DNA of 64,000 nt from JABWBD01 sp040768665 (GTDB lineage Bacteria > Planctomycetota > Planctomycetia > Pirellulales > Thermoguttaceae). Location of the stretch: contig JAXGMN010000040.1 of the NCBI GenBank assembly GCA_040768665.1, forward strand, positions 1 to 64,000. The letters are read 5' to 3'. Made by a program: the position numbers and the translations under genes. The notes under the pieces were generated by a model that saw nothing but the letters and a program-made list of their open reading frames with translations, made no database searches and was not told the origin of the DNA. Positions 26,473 to 34,730 of the stretch are shown here, one piece after another. Every line of letters starts with the position of its first letter. Positions within the stretch are counted from its first letter, which is position 1.

Positions 26473-27535
26473 CGAGAGGCTCTCCGGGACAAACGACGGT
26501 GTCATTGGCTTCTCTGCGCAATCGGCCCGACCATCTCCGCAGGACCGCACAGCGGCGTCCGAAAGCCCGTCCGTGTCGTCGCAGTAAAGCCCAACTGCGC
26601 CACATTCGAAACCGCGGGTCCCAACGCAGGCTCTCACTGAAACGCATCCACCAACCCGCGCCGGCGATCATCAAGAGGAGACGTCTCTCACGGTGCACTT
26701 CTTTTTGCCCATGAAGCTTGCTGGGCCGGGCATGGGTAAGTCGGTATGCCATCTCCGCAACGCAGAAATAGAACAGAATGCGCCGGGAGCACTCGGCCGA
26801 CTCCAGTTGCGCCGTGCCGGCCTTCGCCGTGTAGGTTTCTTTCAATTTTGCAAAGGCCTGGGCGGGAAACCGCCATTCGGCAAGAACCAGATTGAGACCG
26901 TCCGGAGCAATGCGCAAGTGTTTTTCGTCAATACACAAGAACTTCGCGTCCTCCGTGAAGACGAAATTCCGCGGCATGGCGTCGCCGTAATAGAGGGTCC
27001 AGCGGAGCGGAGGCGACTTGATGCGATGGTAGTGCCGCTTGAGAAAATCGAGCGTGCGTGGCCGAAAGATTTTCGCATCCTCCAGCATCCGGCACCAGAG
27101 GTCGAACTCTTCGTCGGCGAGGGGCTCCGCCTCGATATTCGCCAGTTCGGCCAGGAAGGCGCCGATTCGCTCGGGAATATCCGGGCACTGGTGGAGGAGG
27201 TTTTTCCCCACGTATTCAAAGATCGCGTAGCGCCCGCGGCGTCCGTAACACGGCACGAACAGGTCGCGCACCTGGTCCATGAGCATCAATCGCTGCCTCG
27301 CCTCTTCGCTATTGCGATACGCGCGGACCTTGAACATTCTTCCGCCGTGGCGGACGAGTCGCAGTTGAGCAGCGCGGTAAGGATAGGGCGGCTCGGCTTC
27401 GAACCCTGAAGAGCCCAGGATCTCCTCGATTTCCTGCGACGACAGTTTTCCGCGATTGGTCCCACGGCGTGGCCGCTCTTGCCTTTCCATGGTTGGAGCG
27501 GCCGCCGTCGTGCGAGTCTCGATATCCGGATTCAT
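26465..27535 (-). CDS. Protein-kinase-fold (LPS/APH-like) kinase
   Basis: A 356-residue protein starting MNPDIETRTT at 27535 (the frame is open to 27559). The C-terminal lobe carries the phosphotransferase loop WTLYYGDAMPRNFVF near residue 180, where the Asp after Gly and the Asn match the HxDxxxxN catalytic loop of APH/choline-kinase/RIO-like enzymes, and CIDEKHLRI near 205 takes the place of the metal-binding DxG/D-W segment. The N-lobe has FKVRAYRNSEEARQRL near 70 with a probable ATP-binding Lys. WaaP/WbdD-type kinases of sugar polymers share this fold, so phosphorylation of a glycan is likely. It is directly upstream of wzt in a run with NeuB and Wzm. Exact substrate unknown; a cytoplasmic kinase of free sugars is an alternative. 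Confidence 0.65.
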   Translation of the reverse strand: MNPDIETRTTAAAPTMERQERPRRGTNRGKLSSQEIEEILGSSGFEAEPPYPYRAAQLRLVRHGGRMFKVRAYRNSEEARQRLMLMDQVRDLFVPCYGRRGRYAIFEYVGKNLLHQCPDIPERIGAFLAELANIEAEPLADEEFDLWCRMLEDAKIFRPRTLDFLKRHYHRIKSPPLRWTLYYGDAMPRNFVFTEDAKFLCIDEKHLRIAPDGLNLVLAEWRFPAQAFAKLKETYTAKAGTAQLESAECSRRILFYFCVAEMAYRLTHARPSKLHGQKEVHRERRLLLMIAGAGWWMRFSESLRWDPRFRMWRSWALLRRHGRAFGRRCAVLRRWSGRLRREANDTVVCPGEPLDE

Positions 27536-27589
27536 CCCAGGGTCCCTCGCAAAACACATTCTTCGAAGTTCACACGGTGCCGGCGATCA

Positions 27590-28657
27590 TCACGGTTCAA
27601 GGTCGTCCTCCCGAAGCAGGGCATTGGCAGCGATGTTGTGTTTCAGCCGCCGATTCAATACATCCTTGTAATGATCCGCGGGGATCCCGCTGGCGGGTTT
27701 CTTGACCGCGAGGTGTTGCTCCTGCAGGACCGTGCCCGCCGGCAAATTGACGCGGGCGACGATGCTCTTCATGAACAGGTTCCGCAAGGCGGTCAACTCG
27801 GTGGCCAGGGCGTCCTTGTCGACCGGTTTTGACATGGCACGTTCGATGAACCGAATTCCTTCCACCAGTTGTCGAAGCTCTGCGGTGGTCACCGAGGCGG
27901 GGACCTCGGGACCGAACATTTCCCGGCTGAAGGTCACGTGCACCTCCAGGACGTCGATGCCGAGCATGGCGGCCGCCAAACCGGCGTAGATGGTGCCCGA
28001 ATGATCCGACAGGCCCACCGCACAACCATAACGGTCGCGGAATTCGCCGATCAGGTTCAAGCCGAGCTTCTCCGGAGGGCAGGGATAGCTGGAGCTGCAC
28101 TGCAGGACGGCCAACGGCACGTCGTGGGCCTGGATCCGCTCGACGGCGCTGTCGATTTCCCCCAGCGGGCTCATCCCCGTGGACAGAAGAACGGGCAACT
28201 CGGTGGCCGCCATGCGCTCCAGCATGCGGGCATTGTTCACCTCGCCGGAGGCGACCTTCCACGCCGCCACACCGACGCGCTCGAGAAGTTCCACGGCCTC
28301 GAGGGAGAAGGGGGAACTCAAGAACAGCAGGCATTGCTCCTGGGCAAATTGCTTCAGGCCCCGCCACTCCGACTCCGTGAAAGCGGTGCGCTTCCAGTAG
28401 TCGTAGCGAGTGGGGTCTTGAGCGCTGAATCGCACCCGCCAGGGCTCATCGGGAGTCGACTCCGCTTCGGCGATATGTGTCTGGAACTTCACGGCGTCGG
28501 CGCCGGCCTTGGCGATGGCGTCGATGTACGCCCGCGCCGTGCCCAGGCTGCCGTCGTGCGCCAGTCCGACTTCGCCGATGATCACACAACCTTCTCGCAC
28601 GCCGCCGGCCTCGACGCCGCGGCAACCCAACAGCTCGCGGAAGTTCTTGGCAAACAT
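27590..28657 (-). CDS. neuB: NeuB-family sialic/nonulosonic acid synthase
   Basis: A 355-residue synthase. I start at the ATG at 28657 (MFAKNFREL), five bases after the permease stop. The TIM barrel opens CVIIGEVGLAHDGSLGTARAY near residue 23 and AGADAVKFQTH near 49, followed by FLSSPFSLEAVELL near 110, WKVASGEVNN near 130, LPVLLSTGMS near 150, CSSSYPCPPEKLGLN near 188, and GLSDHSGT near 217, all core NeuB blocks. The C-terminal 70 residues form a SAF/antifreeze-like domain (ARVNLPAGTVLQEQHLAVKKPASG). It condenses phosphoenolpyruvate with ManNAc or a 2,4-diamino hexose to a nine-carbon acid. No CMP-sialate synthetase or kinase partner is seen in the window. Confidence 0.92.
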   Translation of the reverse strand: MFAKNFRELLGCRGVEAGGVREGCVIIGEVGLAHDGSLGTARAYIDAIAKAGADAVKFQTHIAEAESTPDEPWRVRFSAQDPTRYDYWKRTAFTESEWRGLKQFAQEQCLLFLSSPFSLEAVELLERVGVAAWKVASGEVNNARMLERMAATELPVLLSTGMSPLGEIDSAVERIQAHDVPLAVLQCSSSYPCPPEKLGLNLIGEFRDRYGCAVGLSDHSGTIYAGLAAAMLGIDVLEVHVTFSREMFGPEVPASVTTAELRQLVEGIRFIERAMSKPVDKDALATELTALRNLFMKSIVARVNLPAGTVLQEQHLAVKKPASGIPADHYKDVLNRRLKHNIAANALLREDDLEP

Positions 28658-28661
28658 GTCC

Positions 28662-29510
28662 TTACACCATATCGGCAAACGTCTTTTCCATACGTTGAAA
28701 GTAGAACGCCCCTCCGACAAAGATCAGCAACGCCGCCATGGAAGAAGCCAGCACGATCGGCCCCGGCGCCGTGTCGGTGCCCACCAGCGCCCAGCGAAAC
28801 CCCTCGACCACGCCGACCATCGGGTTGATCCCGTAGGCGGTTCGCCAAGGCTCCTCCAGGAGGCTGCTGGGATAGGCAATGGGTGTCGCGAACATCCAGA
28901 ATTGCGTGAGGAAGGGGACCACGTAACGGACGTCGCGAAATTGAACGTTCAGCGCCGATAACCATAGGCCGACGCCCAAGGCGGTGATCAGCGCCAAGAG
29001 CAGCAGGAGCGGCAGCCACAGCGCGTTCCAACCGAGAGGAATCCCGTAGTAGAACATCATCGCCAGGAGAACGATAAAGGCCAAGACAAAATCCACCACT
29101 CCGGAAATCACGCTGGAAACCGGGATTACCAGCCGCGGGAAATAGACCTTTCGCACAAGGTTGGCGCTTTGAACGAGGCTGTTCGACGACTGGCTCAAGG
29201 CGTTGGAAAAGAATGTCCAGGGAACCAACGCCGCGTAGGCAAAGATCGGGTACGGGATGCCGTCCGAAGGCACCTTGGCAAGCTTGCCGAAAAAGAGACT
29301 GAAAACCACCATCGTGAAGAAGGGTTGGATGATCGCCCAGGCCGCGCCCAGGGCCGTTTGTTTGTAGCGGACCTTGATGTCGCGCCAGGTAAGGAAGTAG
29401 AGCAGCTCGCGGTACTCCCACAGCTCACCTAGCTGCAGCGAACGCCAACCGCGCGTCGGCCGGATCCGCACCACGGGGACCGCGGGACGGGCCACGGTCT
29501 TCAGGCTCAT
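28662..29510 (-). CDS. wzm: Wzm-type polysaccharide ABC transporter permease
   Basis: A 282-residue ABC-2 permease. I prefer the ATG at 29510 (MSLKTVARPAVPV) because the family begins shortly before its conserved LWEYRELLYFLTWRDIKVRYKQ element (about residues 25-45); an earlier start would overlap the preceding gene. Six transmembrane segments are visible, beginning TALGAAWAIIQPFFTMVVF, with the loop AALVPWTFFSNALSQSSNSL and the C-terminal FWMFATPIAYPSSLL and NPMVGVVEGFRWALVG segments of O-antigen/teichoic acid exporters. With wzt it forms the inner-membrane pump. NeuB separates the two, which is not unusual. The kinase and methyltransferase genes nearby support a capped-chain export mode. 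Confidence 0.93.
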   Translation of the reverse strand: MSLKTVARPAVPVVRIRPTRGWRSLQLGELWEYRELLYFLTWRDIKVRYKQTALGAAWAIIQPFFTMVVFSLFFGKLAKVPSDGIPYPIFAYAALVPWTFFSNALSQSSNSLVQSANLVRKVYFPRLVIPVSSVISGVVDFVLAFIVLLAMMFYYGIPLGWNALWLPLLLLLALITALGVGLWLSALNVQFRDVRYVVPFLTQFWMFATPIAYPSSLLEEPWRTAYGINPMVGVVEGFRWALVGTDTAPGPIVLASSMAALLIFVGGAFYFQRMEKTFADMV

Positions 29511-29542
29511 TGCGCTCGCGGCGGCGGGCTGATTGGCCCGCC

Positions 29543-31576
29543 TCACTTCGCCGAGCGTTGCAGCGCCTCGTGAGCTTCGCTTGTGCATTTCTCTCCCCAC
29601 ACGATCGAATTGGAACCGTGACCATTTCCGGAAGCCGGCGTGTGCTTTTCTCGCAACTCCGCCGGGGGCACATACTCGGGGACGAGGCGCCGCAAGGCCT
29701 GCCGGATTACATCCTCCGATTCGTCGGCCAGGCGGGCCAGTTCACCGATCAGGCTGCGGACGGTCGCCAGGCTGCCGTCGCGATGATTTGCGATACGGAC
29801 CTTGGGGTGCGGCGTGGGCAGCGTCCGCTCTTCTTCGTGGTAGATTTCCTCACGGAGCTTCTCGCCCGGCCGCGGTCCGATGATCCTGACGCCAATCTCG
29901 TCCAAGCTGAGCCCCGAGAGGCGGATCAGGTCGTGCGCCAAGTCGATGATGCGGACCGGTTCTCCCATGTCCAAGACGAAAACTTCGCCGCCGCCGCCGA
30001 GGGCCGCCGCTTCGAGTACGAGTTGCGAAGCCTCCGGGATCGTCATGAAGAACCGGAGCATCTCGGGATCCGTGATGGTGATGGGACCGCCCCGGCGGAT
30101 CTGCTCTTGGAAAATCGGCACGACACTCCCCGCCGAGCCGAGCACGTTGCCGAATCGGACCACGATGAATCTCGTGGCGGAGATCTCGGACATTGCATGC
30201 ACATAGCGCTCGGCGATTTGCTTGGTAAGCCCCATGATGCTGGCCGGGTGGACGGCCTTGTCCGTGGAAATCAGCACGAATCGCTCCACGGCGTGTTCGT
30301 CGGCCAGATCGGCCAGCTTTCGCGTGCCGATCACGTTGTTCTTGATCGCCTCGCCCGCGTTGTCTTCCATCAAGGGTACATGTTTGTGAGCCGCCGCATG
30401 AAAGATGATCTGCGGGCGGTATTTCCGGAGAAGAAAGCTCATCCTCTTCCGGTCGCCGATATCGGCAACGCACGGCGACAGCGGCACTCCCGCCGGAATG
30501 CACTGCAACTCCTGTTGCACGGAGAACAGCGCGTTCTCCGCCCGTTCCACCAAGATAAGACGTTCGGGATTGTGCGGCAGAATCTGGCGACAGATCTCCG
30601 AACCGATGCTCCCTCCGGCTCCGGTCACGAGGACTCGTCGTCCGCTCAGCATTTCGCCGATCCGGCACCCATCCAGTTGCACGGACTCCCGTCGCAGCAG
30701 GTCGCTGATGTTCACGTCGCGAATTTGAAGCGTGTAGGTTCCGTTAATCAGTTCATCGACCGATGGAATCATTCTTACCCGGATCCCGGCATGCCGGCAC
30801 TGTTCGACGACGTTTCGCAGACTGTTGCCGGAGATGCTGTGAGCAACCGTAAGGATGTCGCTCACTTGATATTCCTTCGCCGTTCGAACGGCATCGTTCG
30901 GAGAAGCGAGAAACGGGATGCCTCCCAGCCGGGAACCTTGACGGGACGGGTCTTCGTCCACGAATCCGACAATCCGATAATTCAGCCGCCGATTGCTGTG
31001 GATCTGCCGTGCCAACGCTGCGCCACCTCGGTCGACGCCGATCAAGAAGGCGGGGCGCCGTGTGTCGACCGCAAACGCTGGCCAAACGTGTTCCCGGAAC
31101 ATCCGCCACGTGCAACGGACCCCCCCGACGAGCAAGATCGTCCCGCAGCAGTCGAGCAACACCACGGCGCGAGGGACCTGGTAGTGCGGGATAAAGAAAT
31201 AATCGAGAGAAGCGATCGACAGTGTGGAAAGGAGGGATGCCTTCAGCAGGGTGGCCAGGTCCGCGAACATGACCGACCGCCACCAGACCTGAAAGCTTCC
31301 AAACCAGTGAAAGATTGCCACCTTGATCACCAGCAGCCACGGCAGCGTTGCCCAGAAGAGCGCCAGCATGTCCACGGGGACGGAGAAGTCGAAACGCAAC
31401 TGGTATGCTGCCGCGTAGGCCGCTGTCAGTAGCGCCAGGTGGGAAGCCAACAGCAGGAAGCCGTGTTTTGTCAGCCGGTATCGCAAGGCGAGCCGTGCAG
31501 AGGGCTTGGAGGAAACCAAAGTGAGCTCAGAAGAAGGCTTTCTGCGCGTTCCTTGTCCCCTTGGGTTGCGCCCCAT
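29543..31576 (-). CDS. Membrane-anchored nucleotide-sugar 4,6-dehydratase (CapD/PglF/WbpM type)
   Basis: A 677-residue enzyme. The N-terminal third has four membrane segments (about residues 35-55, 70-90, 105-125, 132-150), then a CoA-binding-like Rossmann domain (PAFLIGVDRGGAALARQI near 175). The catalytic short-chain dehydrogenase domain has NAD(P) loop RVLVTGAGGSIGSEI near 313, HAAAHKHVPLMEDN near 390 and STDKAVHPASIMGLTKQIAERYV near 440. Serine, Met and Lys in SIMGLTK replace the usual Tyr-x3-Lys, as in WbpM-type dehydratases. It converts UDP-GlcNAc to the 4-keto-6-deoxy sugar. With the aminotransferase and GNAT it could make an amino-trideoxy sugar such as bacillosamine. It is the second gene of the run headed by the antiterminator. 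Confidence 0.93.
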   Translation of the reverse strand: MGRNPRGQGTRRKPSSELTLVSSKPSARLALRYRLTKHGFLLLASHLALLTAAYAAAYQLRFDFSVPVDMLALFWATLPWLLVIKVAIFHWFGSFQVWWRSVMFADLATLLKASLLSTLSIASLDYFFIPHYQVPRAVVLLDCCGTILLVGGVRCTWRMFREHVWPAFAVDTRRPAFLIGVDRGGAALARQIHSNRRLNYRIVGFVDEDPSRQGSRLGGIPFLASPNDAVRTAKEYQVSDILTVAHSISGNSLRNVVEQCRHAGIRVRMIPSVDELINGTYTLQIRDVNISDLLRRESVQLDGCRIGEMLSGRRVLVTGAGGSIGSEICRQILPHNPERLILVERAENALFSVQQELQCIPAGVPLSPCVADIGDRKRMSFLLRKYRPQIIFHAAAHKHVPLMEDNAGEAIKNNVIGTRKLADLADEHAVERFVLISTDKAVHPASIMGLTKQIAERYVHAMSEISATRFIVVRFGNVLGSAGSVVPIFQEQIRRGGPITITDPEMLRFFMTIPEASQLVLEAAALGGGGEVFVLDMGEPVRIIDLAHDLIRLSGLSLDEIGVRIIGPRPGEKLREEIYHEEERTLPTPHPKVRIANHRDGSLATVRSLIGELARLADESEDVIRQALRRLVPEYVPPAELREKHTPASGNGHGSNSIVWGEKCTSEAHEALQRSAK

Positions 31577-31701
31577 TGGGCGACCACACGCAATGTCTCA
31601 GTGCATCGCTTTCATCTCTTGGCTTTCCCTAGCCCCTGATGCAATTCCCCGAATAACGAACCAAGATGCAGACTCTACGTTGCTCAATCAACCTGCGATT
31701 C

Positions 31702-32262
31702 TCAATGACACACAGCCAGATCCACCTGCTCGATCAACACGGATGCTCCCCGCTGAAGAAAGTCGACCTGGATAACAAACCGCCGGCCGGAGGCACTGCG
31801 AACCACGACCCCGTGCAACCCGGCCAGCGGCCCGCTACGGATCACCACTTTGCTGCCCCGTTCGAGCCGCCCTTCCGGTGTGATGGGGACGCGGGAAGCA
31901 AGGAGTTGCTCGATCTGGCGCAGATCGCCGACGAGCTTCTCCTGATCCGACACATCCAACGGCCTCACGACGCGCGACGTTCGCAGCGCGGCGCACCACT
32001 CTTCCCGATCGGCGAGCACGGGCAAATAGCAGGGGAACAGCGGGACATAAGCGGTCATCCACCTCCCGCGGAAACAATGACGCCGGGCGACCTGGGGAAG
32101 ATAGTAGGGAATATCGCTCTTGCGCAATTCCCTTGCCAGACTCTTCTCCTGCCGAGAACGCGTGTACAGAACGTACCAGCGACGGCCGGGCTTCTGGTGC
32201 AACTGCGGAGTGTCGAACAGGCCTTCCGGAAACAGAGACGGCTCCGCGGGAAGCAACGGCAT
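31702..32262 (-). CDS. NusG/RfaH-type antiterminator
   Basis: A 186-residue NusG paralogue with a strong ribosome binding site (AGGAGAT before ATG). The NGN domain starts GRRWYVLYTRSRQEKSLAREL near residue 26, followed by YYLPQVARR near 53 and AYVPLFPCYLPVLAD near 70, blocks shared with RfaH, UpxY and LoaP. The C-terminal part contains a KOW-like RGSKVVIRSGPLAGLHGVVV near 135. True NusG is a separate housekeeping gene, so this is a specialised factor that lets RNA polymerase read through long polysaccharide operons. It stands first, just upstream of the dehydratase and about twenty minus-strand genes, as UpxY proteins do in Bacteroides capsule loci. No ops-like GGCGGTAG was seen nearby. Confidence 0.88.
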   Translation of the reverse strand: MPLLPAEPSLFPEGLFDTPQLHQKPGRRWYVLYTRSRQEKSLARELRKSDIPYYLPQVARRHCFRGRWMTAYVPLFPCYLPVLADREEWCAALRTSRVVRPLDVSDQEKLVGDLRQIEQLLASRVPITPEGRLERGSKVVIRSGPLAGLHGVVVRSASGRRFVIQVDFLQRGASVLIEQVDLAVCH

Positions 32263-32511
32263 AGGTTATCTCCTGAGGTCGGACTTCATCCAGAAGCCTC
32301 TTCGGACCACCGCACTCCAGCGGTTATGCGATTGTAGAGCTGAGGCGCGTGGCGGCAAGCCCGCGTCCTGGTAGCAGCGAATCGGAGCATTTGCCACGAC
32401 CTGGTAGAGGCCTATTAGCGGCCTGGCAGGACCGTGGTTGTTGCGGCGCGGGGTTCCGGAATCGGAGAGAAGCCTGGCCGTCGCAATGGGATGCTCGCCA
32501 ACAGATCTTTC

Positions 32512-33399
32512 TCAGGGCGCAGGAGAGGCGGATTCGCCCGGATGCGACTCGTGGTCTGCATCGTGGCCGTTGCTCTCGGCCCCAGGCGAGGCTTCTTGCG
32601 TTTGGGAAGATGAAACCGGTGGAGAAACGAATTCCCAGCGAATGCCCTGCCCCGTGCCGTCTCCGAGAAACCGGAGGAGAGGGACCCTCTGATTGCGATT
32701 CAGCGAGTTGATCGTGGCATGCAGCCGCCGCTTGGGGTCCAAATCGGAACGCGGCGGCAGCGGGTCGTCGACGTGGGGAGGCCAGCATTCTTCTTCAAAC
32801 GCAGTGAGAATCATCTCCTGGTTTCCGGCGGGGGCCTTGAACTGCTTGATCAGTTGCCCGTTCAAACAAAGCTCCCTCCGCTGCCCATCCCACACGGGAA
32901 CCGGCCTCATTGCGGGGTCGCTGGCAAACACCTTCGGGGCTGGCGTCGGCGAAGGCTCCGCCGGCGCGCTCATGGTGCACAACGTCCCAAAAACGTTCCG
33001 AGCGAAAACCACCCCCGCCTGAGTCGGCACAAAACAACTCTCTCGGACAAACCTCGGGCTCACCCCGGTATGAAACCGGCGGATCTCATCGTCGGCGGTG
33101 GTAATCTCGTAGGCGTGCTCGAGGTATTCCTTGCTCAGAAGCCAACGCAAGTCGCTGTTTGTCAAACCGGCCGCACGCAGGCAGTTGATCTCGACACCGA
33201 AGTGCCAAAGGTCCCGGTCCAGGCCGCAAGCATAGTCGTGGGCCTCCAAGAGAAGCACGAGAGCTCTGCTCCCCTTCTTGAGAATTCTCGCCTCCGCGTC
33301 AAGCGGCGCGGCGTCACATAGTTGCCCACGTGGTTGCATCGGCTTTCCGTTCGACGCTGCGTCCAGTGGGTCGGTAACTTCGTCTCGTATCCCAGACAC
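32512..33399 (-). CDS. Planctomycete conserved protein of unknown function
   Basis: A 295-residue protein without a recognisable catalytic motif; start probably GTG with AAGGAATC upstream. The N-terminal half (RILKKGSRALVLLLEAHDYACG; DLRWLLSKEYLEHAYE) looks helical. The C-terminal block VPVWDGQRRELCLNGQLIKQF, then ILTAFEEECWPPHVDDP and a following KRRLHATINSLNRNQ, is of a type I recognise from many planctomycete hypothetical proteins; its layout resembles the winged-helix C-terminal domain of response regulators. The last 35 residues are low-complexity and Ser/Glu/Pro-rich. It lies upstream of the antiterminator on the same strand, with a 249-base gap. A DNA-binding regulator is plausible but not shown. 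Confidence 0.75.
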   Translation of the reverse strand: MSGIRDEVTDPLDAASNGKPMQPRGQLCDAAPLDAEARILKKGSRALVLLLEAHDYACGLDRDLWHFGVEINCLRAAGLTNSDLRWLLSKEYLEHAYEITTADDEIRRFHTGVSPRFVRESCFVPTQAGVVFARNVFGTLCTMSAPAEPSPTPAPKVFASDPAMRPVPVWDGQRRELCLNGQLIKQFKAPAGNQEMILTAFEEECWPPHVDDPLPPRSDLDPKRRLHATINSLNRNQRVPLLRFLGDGTGQGIRWEFVSPPVSSSQTQEASPGAESNGHDADHESHPGESASPAP

Positions 33400-34144
33400 T
33401 GTCGGCGATTCCTTTCACCCCCGCTCGAACCGGGGGGCGCGCCTGAAGCTGCTCCTTTACAATGGTCTGTCTTCCCAGACGGCATTGTACAGGCGCGCGG
33501 GCGAAATGGCGGAACAGGACTTTCCTGACTATACTGCCAGGATGATCCTTAACTCAGGTTCCGGGGACTGCCATACTCACTACCTCCTTTTTGACATGCG
33601 ACCGCGAGGTCTGGCAAGTCTGGGTAAGCGCCCTACGACCGCTACTTCTGCTACAAAAAAAGCCAGAAAGCGCGTGCAGATTACCGGCCTTAGGGCGGTT
33701 GCCGACGTAGAGTTGAGATGCCCGATCGTCCAACAGGCATCCAAGGTATGGCAGTCCAAGGCGACAGATCCGCGACGAACCCTACTCCGCGGAACTGGAT
33801 CATCTCATCCGATTCGCCCTTGTCCAGAGTGCTGCCGGGCTGCTGCTCTTTCAAGTCGATCAGGACGACCGCGCGCGCGCCGCCAAGTGAGATCCTGACG
33901 GCACTCTTAGAGCTTATCCCAAGACCTCGCGGAGAAGGGGACAGGCATATTCTGCCTTGAGGACTCCGCAAAATGAACCAGTCCCGCCGGTTTTGGGATA
34001 GGTTCTTAGAGCCTTGCCGCTGATTCATGAGTCTCTTCGAACCTCTTCTCGTACTCAGCGTGGGAGTCTTCGCGCTGCTGCCGGCATGCGGCATATTGTC
34101 GCCATGCCTTTTGAGTCCTTCACACTCACTGAAAGACATCCGCG
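33400..34144. other. Gene-poor region containing a short mobile element
   Basis: About 745 bases between the divergent hypothetical protein and the thioredoxin-like gene. Coding-looking frames here (for example 33278-33898 plus) have no family features, and one 62-codon frame at 34027 starts like a lipoprotein signal (VFALLPACGI) but ends without further content. The only clear structure is the 94-base inverted-repeat element at 33911-34004, listed separately. The rest probably holds promoters. Confidence 0.4.
33906..34009. mobile_element. 94-bp inverted-repeat element (AGCCTGTCCC family), copy 1
   Basis: The element runs from 33911 (AGCTTATCCCAAGACC) to 34004 (GGTTTTGGGATAGGTT) with nested inverted segments around GGGGACAGGCATATT and AATGAACCAGTCCC. 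It is flanked on both sides by CTTAG (33906-33910 and 34005-34009), a 5-base target duplication. Ends are somewhat diverged from each other. It matches in length and layout the 97-bp copy inside the first polyketide synthase (50437-50533). Confidence 0.8.
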
Positions 34145-34471
34145 ATGGAGAACCTGGCGACTCTACTGCTGATCGCCGGCGGCCTCGCCGGCAGGGTGAT
34201 GCCTCCGGGCTGTGACACGAATGACGGGCCACAAGTGATCGCTTTCACGGCTTCCTGGTGCTGTCCATGCAGGCAGCAGGCTCCGGTGGTCGACGAGATC
34301 GAAGCTGCCGGCGTCAAGGTGACGCGAATCGACATCGACCAACATCCTGATTTGGTGCGGCGGTACCATGTGACCGCGGTACCGACCTACTTCTTCTACC
34401 AGCCCAGTGAACCGCCATTCCAGACGAACCGAGCCGGCGATGTGCTGATGCGTATTCGTCAGAGCAGGTGA
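34145..34471 (+). CDS. Small thioredoxin-like protein
   Basis: A 108-residue thioredoxin-fold protein. The active site is AFTASWCCPCRQQAPVV near residue 40, with C-C-P-C in place of C-G-P-C, so an additional Cys sits between the catalytic pair positions. It continues VDEIEAAGVKVTRIDIDQHPDLVRRYHVTAVPTYFFY, the complete thioredoxin order with the cis-Pro (VPTYF) near 78. The first 20 residues are hydrophobic but weakly signal-like. A thiol-disulphide oxidoreductase or chaperone role is likely; no partner gene is evident. It is followed after 13 bases by a small secreted protein gene. Confidence 0.8.
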   Translation: MENLATLLLIAGGLAGRVMPPGCDTNDGPQVIAFTASWCCPCRQQAPVVDEIEAAGVKVTRIDIDQHPDLVRRYHVTAVPTYFFYQPSEPPFQTNRAGDVLMRIRQSR

Positions 34472-34484
34472 GCACGGTGAAGTT

Positions 34485-34730
34485 ATGAAACGATACCAGA
34501 ATCTGGGCGTACTTGCCCTCGGTGCGGCTCTTCTCTTGAGCCTTACGCCGTTGCCGAACCCGGAGCCAACCACCGGGATCGTGCGGATCCCCCTGCCACC
34601 GGCGCAGGAATCCATGGTTCCCGCGAAGGCGAAATCGAGCCCTGGTGCACGTCCGGCACCGGTGCGTCGCGCCAAACCGCAGGCCTCGGTGATCCATGTT
34701 CCGGTGAAGGTGATTGTCGCCCCGCAATAG
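34485..34730 (+). CDS. Small secreted Pro/Ala-rich protein
   Basis: An 81-residue protein beginning MKRYQNLGVLALGAALLLSL, a basic end plus hydrophobic core that reads as a signal peptide or membrane anchor. The remainder is rich in Pro, Ala, Lys and Val (PEPTTGIVRIPLPPAQ, then VIHVPVKVIVAPQ) with no known motif. It follows the thioredoxin-like gene closely on the same strand, 13 bases apart, so the two may be cotranscribed. Function unknown. Confidence 0.6.
   Translation: MKRYQNLGVLALGAALLLSLTPLPNPEPTTGIVRIPLPPAQESMVPAKAKSSPGARPAPVRRAKPQASVIHVPVKVIVAPQ

Noticed and set aside
29510..31432. A 640-codon plus-strand frame opposite the dehydratase
   Set aside because: The minus strand carries a complete CapD/PglF domain set. 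The plus-strand translation is His-, Asp- and Arg-rich with no motif.
31577..32400. An ops-like recruitment element (GGCGGTAG) near the NusG-type gene
   Set aside because: I looked on both strands around the gene and found none; the factor may use another signal.
34027..34215. Possible 62-residue lipoprotein starting with a hydrophobic segment and ALLPACG
   Set aside because: The rest has no content, it overlaps the thioredoxin-like gene in another frame, and no ribosome binding site is clear.
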